Below, in pieces: positions 53,355 through 61,064 of a DNA stretch of 64,000 bases. Origin of the DNA: Kibdelosporangium persicum (GTDB lineage: Bacteria; Actinomycetota; Actinomycetes; Mycobacteriales; Pseudonocardiaceae); contig NZ_JAAATY010000027.1 in NCBI RefSeq assembly GCF_013280595.1, positions 62,001 through 126,000 on the forward strand. The letters are read 5' to 3'. Under the pieces are notes generated by a model. That model searched no databases and was not told the origin of the DNA. It was given only the letters and a program-made list of their open reading frames with translations. The translations under genes and the position numbers were made by a program. Within the stretch, counting starts at the first letter, position 1. Every line of letters starts with the position of its first letter.

Positions 53355-54170
53355 TCAGCCCACGGTCGGCGCCGTACCCGCACCGATCAGGGTTGTGGCG
53401 TCGAATTCCGTGACACCGTGGGCCTGGAGTGAATCGAGGTAGCGCTCGCGCACCGTCTCGACGGTGCCGGGATCGAGCTTGGCGAGGGCGCCGCGGTATC
53501 CCGAGCCGGTGATCGCGAGCCAGGCCAGTTTGGGCGTCACGGTGAGGTGCAGTTCGTGGACCGTCACGTCGACGTCGGTCAAGCCGAGCCCGGTCAGCCA
53601 AGTGGCGTAGCTGTCGGCCTGGTTGATCTCGTCGAAGAGGTGTGGCTCGCGTTCCTTGGGCGGTGCGGTGCCCGTGGCCGCGGCGACCGCGAGGCCGAGA
53701 TGCCGGCCGGCCGCCGCCATCGCGTCACCGCGCCAGATGGTGAACACGACCCGGCCGCCGGGGCGAGCCCGGCTGATCAACCGTTCGGTGCCTGCCGTCA
53801 TGTCGGGAAAGAAGAAGATGCCGAGCGCGGACTGGACCACGTCGTAGCCGCCGGTGTCCCATGTGGTCACATCGGCCTGGTGGGCACGCAGCTGTGGCAG
53901 GTCGGCCGACAACCGGCGCAGTTCGTCGATCATCGGAGCCGAGAGGTCGACGGCGTCCACCACGCCGTCGGTGCCGACGAGGTGGGCCGTGGGAATCGCC
54001 GAAGCGCCTGTGCCGCAACAAGCATCGAGGACGCGGTCGCCGGAACGGGGCCCCGCGGCGGTTACGGTCGCCGCGCCGATCGGGCCCCACAGATGGTGGC
54101 CGAGTGCGGTGAAGTCGGCTGCGGCGGCGTCGAAGGCGCGCCGGGTGTCATCCTGTCGAGTCGTGGACAT
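53355..54170 (-). CDS. class I SAM-dependent methyltransferase
   Basis: A 271-residue cytoplasmic methyltransferase. Motif I is RVLDACCGTGASAIP (residues about 45-59), followed by VDAVDLSAPMIDEL (acidic residue binding the SAM ribose), QADVTTWD and RLISRARPGGRVVFTIW. The substrate is not predictable; it resembles UbiE/BioC-like small-molecule methyltransferases. The ATG at 54170 is only 8 nt from a Zur-like site, so the operator covers the leader or promoter and the gene should respond to the same metal signal. Its stop lies about 115 nt before the znu-like operon start on the same strand. Confidence 0.85.
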   Translation of the reverse strand: MSTTRQDDTRRAFDAAAADFTALGHHLWGPIGAATVTAAGPRSGDRVLDACCGTGASAIPTAHLVGTDGVVDAVDLSAPMIDELRRLSADLPQLRAHQADVTTWDTGGYDVVQSALGIFFFPDMTAGTERLISRARPGGRVVFTIWRGDAMAAAGRHLGLAVAAATGTAPPKEREPHLFDEINQADSYATWLTGLGLTDVDVTVHELHLTVTPKLAWLAITGSGYRGALAKLDPGTVETVRERYLDSLQAHGVTEFDATTLIGAGTAPTVG

Positions 54171-54177
54171 CTTGTGA

Positions 54178-54192
54178 TGATATTCGTTTTCA
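54178..54192. promoter_or_regulatory. Zur-box-like site 4
   Basis: TGATATTCGTTTTCA matches the shared consensus on the plus strand and the canonical Zur box at 11 of 15 positions. It ends 8 nt from the methyltransferase start codon, where it would block transcription or sit in a very short leader. Confidence 0.6.
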
Positions 54193-54237
54193 ACTGTGGT
54201 GCCAATGGGCGTGCGGCGGGCCCGGCGTGATGCCCCG

Positions 54238-55251
54238 TCACGCGGCCGAATCCGCTTTCGTGCGCGGGGCAGGCAACTGCGATCGCAGTGCCCGGATCTT
54301 CCTTCGCACGCGCCACAGGGCGAACAGGATTCCCAGGAAGAGGGCGATGGTCCCCAAGGCGGTCCAGGAGACAGCCCAGACAGACGCTTCCGCGGTCGCG
54401 GGTTCCACCGCGCCACCGAGGGTCTGTGTCGCCGAGGTGACCGGCTCGGCCTTGACCTGGATATCGAGCGGACCGAGCGGCCAGACGCCGGTGACGGTCT
54501 GTGTGAGCGTCACGGCGTTGCCCGGCAACAACTCTGGCAGCACCTCGCCGGAGGTGGAGCGCTCCGCCAGGCCGAACAGGCCGCTGAGGCTCACCGACGG
54601 CAGCAGGGACATGCGCAGATTGCCGTCGTTGACGATCGTGTAGGTGACGTCGACTTCGCCGGTGCCTGCCGGGTTCAGGGTGCCGCGGTAGGTGGGCGCC
54701 ACCGACTCGATCCGTACCGTGGCGTCGATCGGGCCGGCGACCCGGACGTAGAGCCTGCTGCCCACGCGGCGTTCCACGTCGACCGGGGCGTCACCGCTGG
54801 AGGTCAGCGCGGCGACGAGCCCGCCGACGTGGTCGCCGGGTTCGGCGTCGGCGGGAACCTTGATGCTGAAGGGAACGACCACGGTGTCCCGAGCCGGGAC
54901 GACGAGCCGTGGCGAGGAGACGGTGACCCAGTCGCCGACCACAGTGGACGGTTCGTCGCGGGCGAGGACGTCGAACCCGCCGGTGCCGGTGTTGACCGCG
55001 TCGCTGGCGTACAGGTCCAGCGTCAGCTCACGCTCCCCGAGGTTGCGCACGGCAAGGTGGTCGTCGTATCGCATCCCGGGCTCCACCACGTAGTCGAACC
55101 GGACCCGGCCGTCCGGCCCGGTGGCCGAGGCTGGCGTGACCGACCACGTCTGCCGCTCGGCGCCACCGCCGGCGGGCTGGGCGGCCGCGGGCACCGGCAG
55201 CAGGACGGCGCCAACGACAGTGACAGCGACGGCGGCCAGCAGGGTTCTCAC
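54238..55251 (-). CDS. DUF916 (WxL-interacting) surface protein
   Basis: A 337-residue exported protein. GTG at 55251 (VRTLLAAVAVTVVGAVLLPV) follows GGAG and gives a good signal peptide; the reading from 55290 does not. The region about 35-255 (WSVTPASATGPDGRVRFDYV, NLGERELTLDLYASDAVNTG) matches the DUF916/WxL-interacting, peptidoglycan-binding family. A C-terminal membrane helix (TALGTIALFLGILFALWRVR) and basic tail anchor it. In Firmicutes such proteins hold WxL proteins at the wall; here the upstream gene ends in a WxL-like domain, so they likely form a surface complex within the metal-uptake locus. Confidence 0.8.
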   Translation of the reverse strand: MRTLLAAVAVTVVGAVLLPVPAAAQPAGGGAERQTWSVTPASATGPDGRVRFDYVVEPGMRYDDHLAVRNLGERELTLDLYASDAVNTGTGGFDVLARDEPSTVVGDWVTVSSPRLVVPARDTVVVPFSIKVPADAEPGDHVGGLVAALTSSGDAPVDVERRVGSRLYVRVAGPIDATVRIESVAPTYRGTLNPAGTGEVDVTYTIVNDGNLRMSLLPSVSLSGLFGLAERSTSGEVLPELLPGNAVTLTQTVTGVWPLGPLDIQVKAEPVTSATQTLGGAVEPATAEASVWAVSWTALGTIALFLGILFALWRVRRKIRALRSQLPAPRTKADSAA

Positions 55252-55278
55252 AAACGCTCCAGCATGGGAAGGGGTGGT

Positions 55279-55312
55279 ACGGGCCCGCACCGCAAAGCAC
55301 GGGCCCGCACCG
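55279..55312. repeat. short direct repeat between the WxL-like and DUF916 genes
   Basis: Two copies of acgggcccgcaccg at 55279-55292 and 55299-55312, a 20-nt period, each with a palindromic cgggcccg core. They lie in the gap between two genes of one operon and may form a weak processing or attenuation hairpin. Confidence 0.4.
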
Positions 55313-55338
55313 GGAAGTGGGTCAAATAGCGGTGTCTG

Positions 55339-56829
55339 TCAGATAGCGGTGAGGATCAGCATCGCCCGGTAGGTGCCCGGCGCCAGGTCGGCGGGGGCTT
55401 CCAGGGTCAGCTCGGCGCCGAGCTGGGCGGTGCCGCGCCCGGCACCGGCCGGTGCGGTGCCCAGCTGCGACCAGGTGGCCAGGCCGTTGCCCGCGGTGAA
55501 GCCCGAGGCGACCTGGGGACCGGCGGTCACGGTCTGACTGGCCGAGGCGGACAGCACCGCGGGTGTCCAGCCCAGGTACTTGCCACCGAGCTGCTGGCCG
55601 TCGACCGTGGTGAAGGCCCGGACCCGGCCGGAGGCGTTCCAGCCGGGGTTGTCGGCCCTGGTGTCGGTGACCGTGATCGGCTTGAGCGCACCGGCGGCGG
55701 TGTAGCGGTCGGCGGCCGGGCTGAGCGTCAGCGCACCCAGGTCCACCTCCCGGTTCTCCGGCGCGACGCTGATCGCCAGCGCCCCCTCCTGCGCGGTCAG
55801 TGACGTGGTGATGGTGGGGCCGTTCACCGGGTCGTTGCCGTGGTCGTCCACGTCGATGACGACCGGTGCGGATTCGGCGATCACCTTGTGGTCGTGGTCG
55901 TACAGCACGACCTTGATCTCGCGGTTGTCGTCGGCGGTGCGCACGATGAACCCGTACTTGGCGGTGAGTGCGTCCGGGACCACCGACCAGTCGGTCTGGC
56001 CCGCGGCGCGGGTGAACCAGTGGTAGTGCTCCTCGCCGGTGGGCGGGGTCTGCACCGCGGTCAGGGCCGCGACACCACCGGCGTGGTAGTGCCCGCCCAG
56101 GCCGGTGATGGTCAACTGCGTGGCCGGGGGATCAGTGCCCGGGTCCTGCGGCAGCACCTCGCCGACGTAGAACGTGTAGACCACGGGCGGCAACTGGGTG
56201 GTGGTCCCGCCGGGCGGCGTCACCGAGGCACGCACGGTCAGCCGGTATTCGCCCTGTTCGGTGAAGCCCCAGTTGACGTGCTCGTGGTCGGCCACGCTGG
56301 TGAACGACTTCGGCCCGCCGTCGGCGGAGGCGAGGAAGACGTTCGGGCCGTCCTCGGAGTTCTGCCACAGCGCGAACGCGCCGGGGCCCTCGACCGAGTC
56401 CAGGCCGTAGGTCACCGAGGTGCCGTCGGCGACGGCCGAGCTGTAGCCGAAGCCCGCGAACACCTGACCGGCTTGGGAAGTCTGCGGCAGCAGGTAGTAG
56501 GTCTCGCCCTGCGCCTTCCACCCGGGCAGGCCGGCGATGCCCGCGCTGACCGTGCGTGAGGCCACCGACGGCTTGGCGTGGATCACCAGATCGGCGGGGG
56601 CGACGTTGCCGGACGCGGTGTGCGCCGTCAGCACGTGAGCGGAGTCCACGACGTCGACGTAGAACACGTCGACGTGCCCGTCGGACACCACCTGCTTGCC
56701 TTCGTACGGGGATTCGGCGTGGGCCGTTCCGGTCAGCGCGCCCAGGGTGAGCCCGAGAGCGGTGATCGACGCCACGGCGGCGTGCCGCCTCGTTCGGCGT
56801 CTGGTTCTGTGGTCCTGCAATGCTTTCAA
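55339..56829 (-). CDS. choice-of-anchor M protein D with WxL-like C terminus
   Basis: A 496-residue secreted protein. TTG at 56829 follows GAGGAAC and starts a signal peptide ending near TAHAES. A choice-of-anchor M domain covers about 45-235 (VVSDGHVDVFYVDVVD, GETYYLLPQTSQAGQVFAGF, VADHEHVNWGF). A His-rich Ig-like domain follows (about 245-335: GHYHAGGVAALTAV, EEHYHWF, YDHDHKV). The last 150 residues (REVDLGALTLSPAADRYTAA, NASGRVRAF, GTYRAMLILTAI) resemble a WxL wall-binding domain, although the terminal WxL tripeptide is not conserved. There is no sortase motif or membrane helix. The DUF916 gene follows on the same strand, the usual partner of a WxL protein. Confidence 0.8.
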   Translation of the reverse strand: MKALQDHRTRRRTRRHAAVASITALGLTLGALTGTAHAESPYEGKQVVSDGHVDVFYVDVVDSAHVLTAHTASGNVAPADLVIHAKPSVASRTVSAGIAGLPGWKAQGETYYLLPQTSQAGQVFAGFGYSSAVADGTSVTYGLDSVEGPGAFALWQNSEDGPNVFLASADGGPKSFTSVADHEHVNWGFTEQGEYRLTVRASVTPPGGTTTQLPPVVYTFYVGEVLPQDPGTDPPATQLTITGLGGHYHAGGVAALTAVQTPPTGEEHYHWFTRAAGQTDWSVVPDALTAKYGFIVRTADDNREIKVVLYDHDHKVIAESAPVVIDVDDHGNDPVNGPTITTSLTAQEGALAISVAPENREVDLGALTLSPAADRYTAAGALKPITVTDTRADNPGWNASGRVRAFTTVDGQQLGGKYLGWTPAVLSASASQTVTAGPQVASGFTAGNGLATWSQLGTAPAGAGRGTAQLGAELTLEAPADLAPGTYRAMLILTAI

Positions 56830-56924
56830 GGTTGTTCCTCGGTTCTGGCCGGGCTCGGCAGAGCCCGGCGAGGTGGGGACGGCGCCCATGACGCCAGGGG
56901 ACCGGACTCCTTCCTCTTGGGTGA

Positions 56925-59129
56925 TCAGCGACGTCGACGGGCCGCGGCCAACGTGGCCACGTTGGTCAGTAGGAGACCCAGGGGGATCAGCAGGGTGGCG
57001 GCGACGATGAGTCCGAAGAGGACGTCACCGCTCGCGCCGGTGTCGGCCAGGCCGCGTGTGCCGAGCGCGCACTCCTGGCCGCTCGGTGTGCGGCCGACCT
57101 GATCGACCACTGTGGACGCCGGTCGCGCGGCGGCCGGGTCGCCGGGACCGATGTGGAAGGCGAGGGTGCTCTTGGTGGTCAGCGGGCGGCCGTTCGCCGT
57201 CGTGGTGAAGGCGAAGGTCACCGAGTAGCTGCCGGGTGCCGTGAACGCCCACACACCGTGCACGTGGACACCGGACCTGCCGGCCGGGATCGCGGTGGAC
57301 CGCGGAAATCCTTCCACGGTGCCGAAGTAGCGGTCGCCGACACCGCCGAACGGGTCCTGCCCGTAGACGGCGAGCTTCCCCGGCCCGTTGACGCTTTCGA
57401 GGGTCATCGTCACGTCCCCCGTGACCGCCCCCAGCACGGACGGGTGCTGCGTGTTCCACCCGATCCACGGAATGCCGGGGCGCTGTGTCAGCGGGATAGT
57501 CCACACAGGACCGCTGCCCAGGAAGTCGTAACCCGAGCCCGCGGGCGGTGTGGTGCGCGCCGTGTCGGTCAGGTGGAACACGTATCCGCTCGGATCACGC
57601 CACGTCGGAGTTCCTTGACGGTCGTCCTTGACGCGGGCGGTGAGCGTACCGCCCTCGATCACCGGTCCGTAGTCGAAATGGCCGTCGGTGACGACTTCCA
57701 CCTCGCCGGGCCGCACGGTCCGGGTGACTTCGGTCGCAACGCAGGGTTCGGTGGTCGTGGTCGGCGGCGCGCCGGGGCCGGATGTCGTCGTAGTGCTTGG
57801 CCCAACGGTTGGCCCGGTGGTCGGTGACGTGCTGGTCGGTGGTGGGGCGGGGCTGACCCGGAGGGGCACGGCCCGCGCGGATGCGACGGCGTTTCCCTTG
57901 GTGTCGATCAGGTCGTAGCCGAGTTCGGCGCCATCGAGATCGGTGGTGGCTGTGATCGTGAGGACACCCGTGGTGCCGCGTGGCGTGGTGGTCGATCCCT
58001 TTCTGGTCCACCAGGAGATGGTGTGGTCCGGCTGTGCGGGGGTGACCAGTGCCGTGGCGGTGATGGTGTCACCAGCCGTGTAACGATCGCGGACACCCAC
58101 GACGATCGCGCCCGGCGGGGCTCGTGGGTTCGCGACCGTGGGCGATTCGGACGGCGCCACCAGATCATGGAACGCGGGCACGAAGCGTGCGGTGTAGCCG
58201 AGGGCGTCGGGTTCGTCGGGGACCGGCAACACCGCCGAACCACCGTCCACGGCCACGTGATCCACGACGTCGTCCCGGTCGGCGTAGTGGCGGTGGAACT
58301 CCATCCAGCCGGTCGGGACGCCGCCGTCGAGGTGTGCCGGTCCGCCGGAGACACGGCCGGTGAGCCGAAGCCCGCCGACAGTTTCCGCCACATCGAGCGT
58401 GGTCCTGGTCGGCGCGGCCGCGAGCGGGCCCACCACGATCACGTACCGGACGGGCGCCGATACCAGCGGCGCGCCCGACGCCGCCGTGGCGGACGCGACG
58501 AACTCCAGCTCGTAGACGCCCGGAGCGGTGAACGCCCAGTTCGCGTGCGCGTGCGTCGGCACCGCCGTGCGCAACGTCCGCGGACCGGGATTCCGGGAAC
58601 TCCACACCCTTTCCGGGCCGTCGAGGCCGGTGAGGTACACCTCGACCAGACCCGGCCCACGGGCCTGGTTCAGGGTGATGTCCACCGAGTCCCCGGCCAG
58701 GGCCCCTCGGGGAATGGCCTCGGTGTTCCAGCCCGCCCACAGCACGCCGGGCTGGAACGTCTGGGGGATCACGTGGATCGGTGTGCCCGCCGGGACACCG
58801 AGGAAGTCGTAGGCAGGTGAGCCCGGTGCCGGACGCAGCGCCGCGTCGGTGACGTTCACCGTGGTGCGGGCCGGGTCGAACCGGGTCGCCTTCCGGTCCA
58901 CATCGGACTGACCGGCCACGGTCAAGGTGCCCGAGCCGAGGAACACCGACACGAGATCGGCGTGACCGGTCGCTAGCAATTGCCGTTGCGGCGGAACGGG
59001 AGCATGCCCTTCGTTCGCCAGCGCCGGCACCGACGCCGCACCGACCACGCAAACCGCGGCCGAGACAGCCAGGGCCGCCCTTGGGACGAGTACTCGATTT
59101 CCACGATGACGCGCTGCGCGGGGTCGCAT
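56925..59129 (-). CDS. sortase-anchored choice-of-anchor M surface protein E
   Basis: A 734-residue wall protein, first gene of a minus-strand operon with protein D and the DUF916 protein. ATG at 59129 follows GAGGGAG; the signal peptide ends near VPALANE. The first choice-of-anchor M domain (about 50-235) has LLATGHADLVSVFL and VPTHAHANWAF; two Ig-like modules (about 240-425) follow; a Thr/Pro linker leads to a second domain (about 485-670, VTDGHFDYGPVIEGGTL, PAGRSGVHVHGVWAF), in which HAHANW is altered to HVHGVW. The C terminus has LADTG, a hydrophobic helix and ARRRR. It matches the long anchored-repeat wall proteins (TIGR03773-like). Confidence 0.88.
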   Translation of the reverse strand: MRPRAARHRGNRVLVPRAALAVSAAVCVVGAASVPALANEGHAPVPPQRQLLATGHADLVSVFLGSGTLTVAGQSDVDRKATRFDPARTTVNVTDAALRPAPGSPAYDFLGVPAGTPIHVIPQTFQPGVLWAGWNTEAIPRGALAGDSVDITLNQARGPGLVEVYLTGLDGPERVWSSRNPGPRTLRTAVPTHAHANWAFTAPGVYELEFVASATAASGAPLVSAPVRYVIVVGPLAAAPTRTTLDVAETVGGLRLTGRVSGGPAHLDGGVPTGWMEFHRHYADRDDVVDHVAVDGGSAVLPVPDEPDALGYTARFVPAFHDLVAPSESPTVANPRAPPGAIVVGVRDRYTAGDTITATALVTPAQPDHTISWWTRKGSTTTPRGTTGVLTITATTDLDGAELGYDLIDTKGNAVASARAVPLRVSPAPPPTSTSPTTGPTVGPSTTTTSGPGAPPTTTTEPCVATEVTRTVRPGEVEVVTDGHFDYGPVIEGGTLTARVKDDRQGTPTWRDPSGYVFHLTDTARTTPPAGSGYDFLGSGPVWTIPLTQRPGIPWIGWNTQHPSVLGAVTGDVTMTLESVNGPGKLAVYGQDPFGGVGDRYFGTVEGFPRSTAIPAGRSGVHVHGVWAFTAPGSYSVTFAFTTTANGRPLTTKSTLAFHIGPGDPAAARPASTVVDQVGRTPSGQECALGTRGLADTGASGDVLFGLIVAATLLIPLGLLLTNVATLAAARRRR

Positions 59130-59172
59130 GGCTCCCTCTTCGCCGGACCGGACACGCCTACGCTAATCGAAA

Positions 59173-59187
59173 CGATAACTGTTTTCA
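59173..59187. promoter_or_regulatory. Zur-box-like site 5
   Basis: CGATAACTGTTTTCA (complement TGAAAACAGTTATCG), 5 of 7 pairs symmetric, 44-58 nt upstream of the surface protein E start. It matches the shared consensus at 12 of 15 positions. Confidence 0.6.
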
Positions 59188-59262
59188 ATAATCGGCGATG
59201 TGTGATCAACCCGTCACGGTTCAGCACGGTCCTGAGCCGCTGCCGGGCGTACGAGGGTTCGG

Positions 59263-60084
59263 TCAGGAAAGATCGGGTGCGGGCGGAGGTGACGTCGTGG
59301 GCAGCCGGTCCAGACCAGGCACCGAGGACAGCAGCTCGCGTGTGTAGGGGTGGGACGGTGCGTCGCAGACTTCGCGGGCGGGGCCGGTCTCGACGATCCG
59401 TCCGCGGCGCAGCACCGCGACCCGGTGTGCCACGTGCCGGACGAGCGCGAGGTCGTGCGAGATGAACAGCTGGCCGAGTCCCAGTTCGTCCCGCAGTTCG
59501 GTGAGCAGGTTGACGATCCCGGCGCGGACGGACAGATCCAGCGCGGACACTGGTTCGTCGAGCACCAGCAGCCTGGGTTCACTGGCCAGGGCGCGAGCGA
59601 TGCCGACGCGCTGGCACTGCCCACCGGACAGCTCCTGCGGCAGCCGTTCGGCGACAGACCCTGGGAGCTGCACGAGATCGAGAAGTTCGGCCACTCGCGC
59701 CGGTCCGGTCCGCGGAGCCCAGCGGCCTTGGACACGCAGCGGTTCCGCGATGGCGTCGAACACGGACTTGCGTGGACTGAGTGAACCGTAAGGGTCTTGG
59801 AAGACCGGTTGGATGCCGGGGCGGAGCACGCGCAGTGCGCGTTCGTCGAGGCTGGTCAGTTCGTGGCCCTCGAAGCGGATCGAGCCACCTTGGGGCCGGC
59901 GCAGCATCAGGACCGCGGTGGCGGTGCTGGACTTGCCAGAGCCGGATTCCCCGACCAGCGCGAGGGTTTCGCCCGCATGCAGCGTGAAGGAGACCTGATC
60001 CACGGCGAGGAGGGGCGGGATACGGCGGTGGCGCGCCGAATAGTGGACGGTGAGGTTCTGGACCTCGAGCAGGGGCGCTGTCAT
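59263..60084 (-). CDS. peptide/nickel-type ABC ATPase (DppF-like)
   Basis: A 273-residue ATPase: Walker A GESGSGKSS, PVFQDPYGSLSPRKSV (a DppF hallmark), signature LSGGQCQR, Walker B LLVLDEPVSALD, and FISHDLALVRH. ATG at 60084 ([15 protein letters not shown]) overlaps the previous stop as ATGA. The C-terminal oligopeptide-type extension is short and lacks the cysteine cluster seen in the partner ATPase. It is the last gene of the operon. Confidence 0.92.
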   Translation of the reverse strand: MTAPLLEVQNLTVHYSARHRRIPPLLAVDQVSFTLHAGETLALVGESGSGKSSTATAVLMLRRPQGGSIRFEGHELTSLDERALRVLRPGIQPVFQDPYGSLSPRKSVFDAIAEPLRVQGRWAPRTGPARVAELLDLVQLPGSVAERLPQELSGGQCQRVGIARALASEPRLLVLDEPVSALDLSVRAGIVNLLTELRDELGLGQLFISHDLALVRHVAHRVAVLRRGRIVETGPAREVCDAPSHPYTRELLSSVPGLDRLPTTSPPPAPDLS

Positions 60085-61064
60085 GCGTACAGTTCCGTTG
60101 TGCGGCGCGGCAATTCGTTGACCCTGTGACAGGACGCCAGATGGCCTGAGCCGATCTGCTGTGGTTGCGGCTCGTGTTCGGCGCAGGCGTCGACAGCGGC
60201 CGGGCAGCGGGGCGCGAAGGCGCATCCTGGAGGCAGTGCTTCCGGAGCCGGTGGCGCACCGCTGATCGCGGGCAGCTTTCCGCCGGTTGCCTCGCGTGGT
60301 GGCAGGGACGCGATGAGCCCGGCCGTGTAGGGAGCACGCGGATGTGCCAGCACACGGCCGATCGGCCCGGATTCGACGTGCCTTCCCGCGTACATCACCA
60401 GAATCCGGTCCGCGTGGGCGGCAGCGACCGTCAGGTCGTGCGTCACGAGCATGACGGCCATTTTGGACTGTTCGCGCAGCTCGTCGAGCATGTCGAGGAT
60501 GCGGGCCTGCACGGTCGGGTCGAGTGCGGTCGTCGGCTCGTCGGCGATCACCAGGTCGGGGTTGTTGACGATGGCCATGGCGATCACGGCGCGCTGGCGC
60601 ATCCCGCCGGAGAACTCGTGTGGGTAGGAACGGGCTCGTCGTCCGGCGTCGGCGATACCGACCCGGTCCAGTGCGGCCACCGCGCGTTCGTTGGCGGCTT
60701 TGCGGTCCAGGCGTTGTACTGATTGGACAGCGAGGGCGAGCTGCTCGCCGACAGTGTGCACCGGGCTCAGCACAGACATCGCGTGCTGGGGCACGAACGC
60801 CATCCGCCGGCCACGTAACCGCTGGTACGCCTGTTGCGGCGCGCCGGCCAGTTCCTGGCCGTCGAACCGGATGCTGCCGGAGATCCGTGTTCCCGCGGGC
60901 AACAGGCCGAGGACGGTTTGTGCGGTGATCGATTTCCCGGCGCCGGACTCTCCGACGACGGCGAGCATTTCGCCTGCTGTGACGTCAAACGAGAGCCCTC
61001 GCACGACGGTCATGGCCTGGATGCCGACCCGCAGGTCACGCACTGTCAACAGCGGCTGAGTCAT
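60081..61064 (-). CDS. peptide/nickel-type ABC ATPase (DppD-like)
   Basis: A 327-residue ATPase: Walker [10 protein letters not shown], signature FSGGMRQR, Walker [23 protein letters not shown], and the C-terminal oligo/dipeptide region with [20 protein letters not shown] whose cysteines form the typical Fe-S or zinc-like cluster. ATG at 61064 ([14 protein letters not shown]) overlaps the permease stop as ATGA. It pairs with the DppF-like ATPase. Confidence 0.92.
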   Translation of the reverse strand: MTQPLLTVRDLRVGIQAMTVVRGLSFDVTAGEMLAVVGESGAGKSITAQTVLGLLPAGTRISGSIRFDGQELAGAPQQAYQRLRGRRMAFVPQHAMSVLSPVHTVGEQLALAVQSVQRLDRKAANERAVAALDRVGIADAGRRARSYPHEFSGGMRQRAVIAMAIVNNPDLVIADEPTTALDPTVQARILDMLDELREQSKMAVMLVTHDLTVAAAHADRILVMYAGRHVESGPIGRVLAHPRAPYTAGLIASLPPREATGGKLPAISGAPPAPEALPPGCAFAPRCPAAVDACAEHEPQPQQIGSGHLASCHRVNELPRRTTELYA

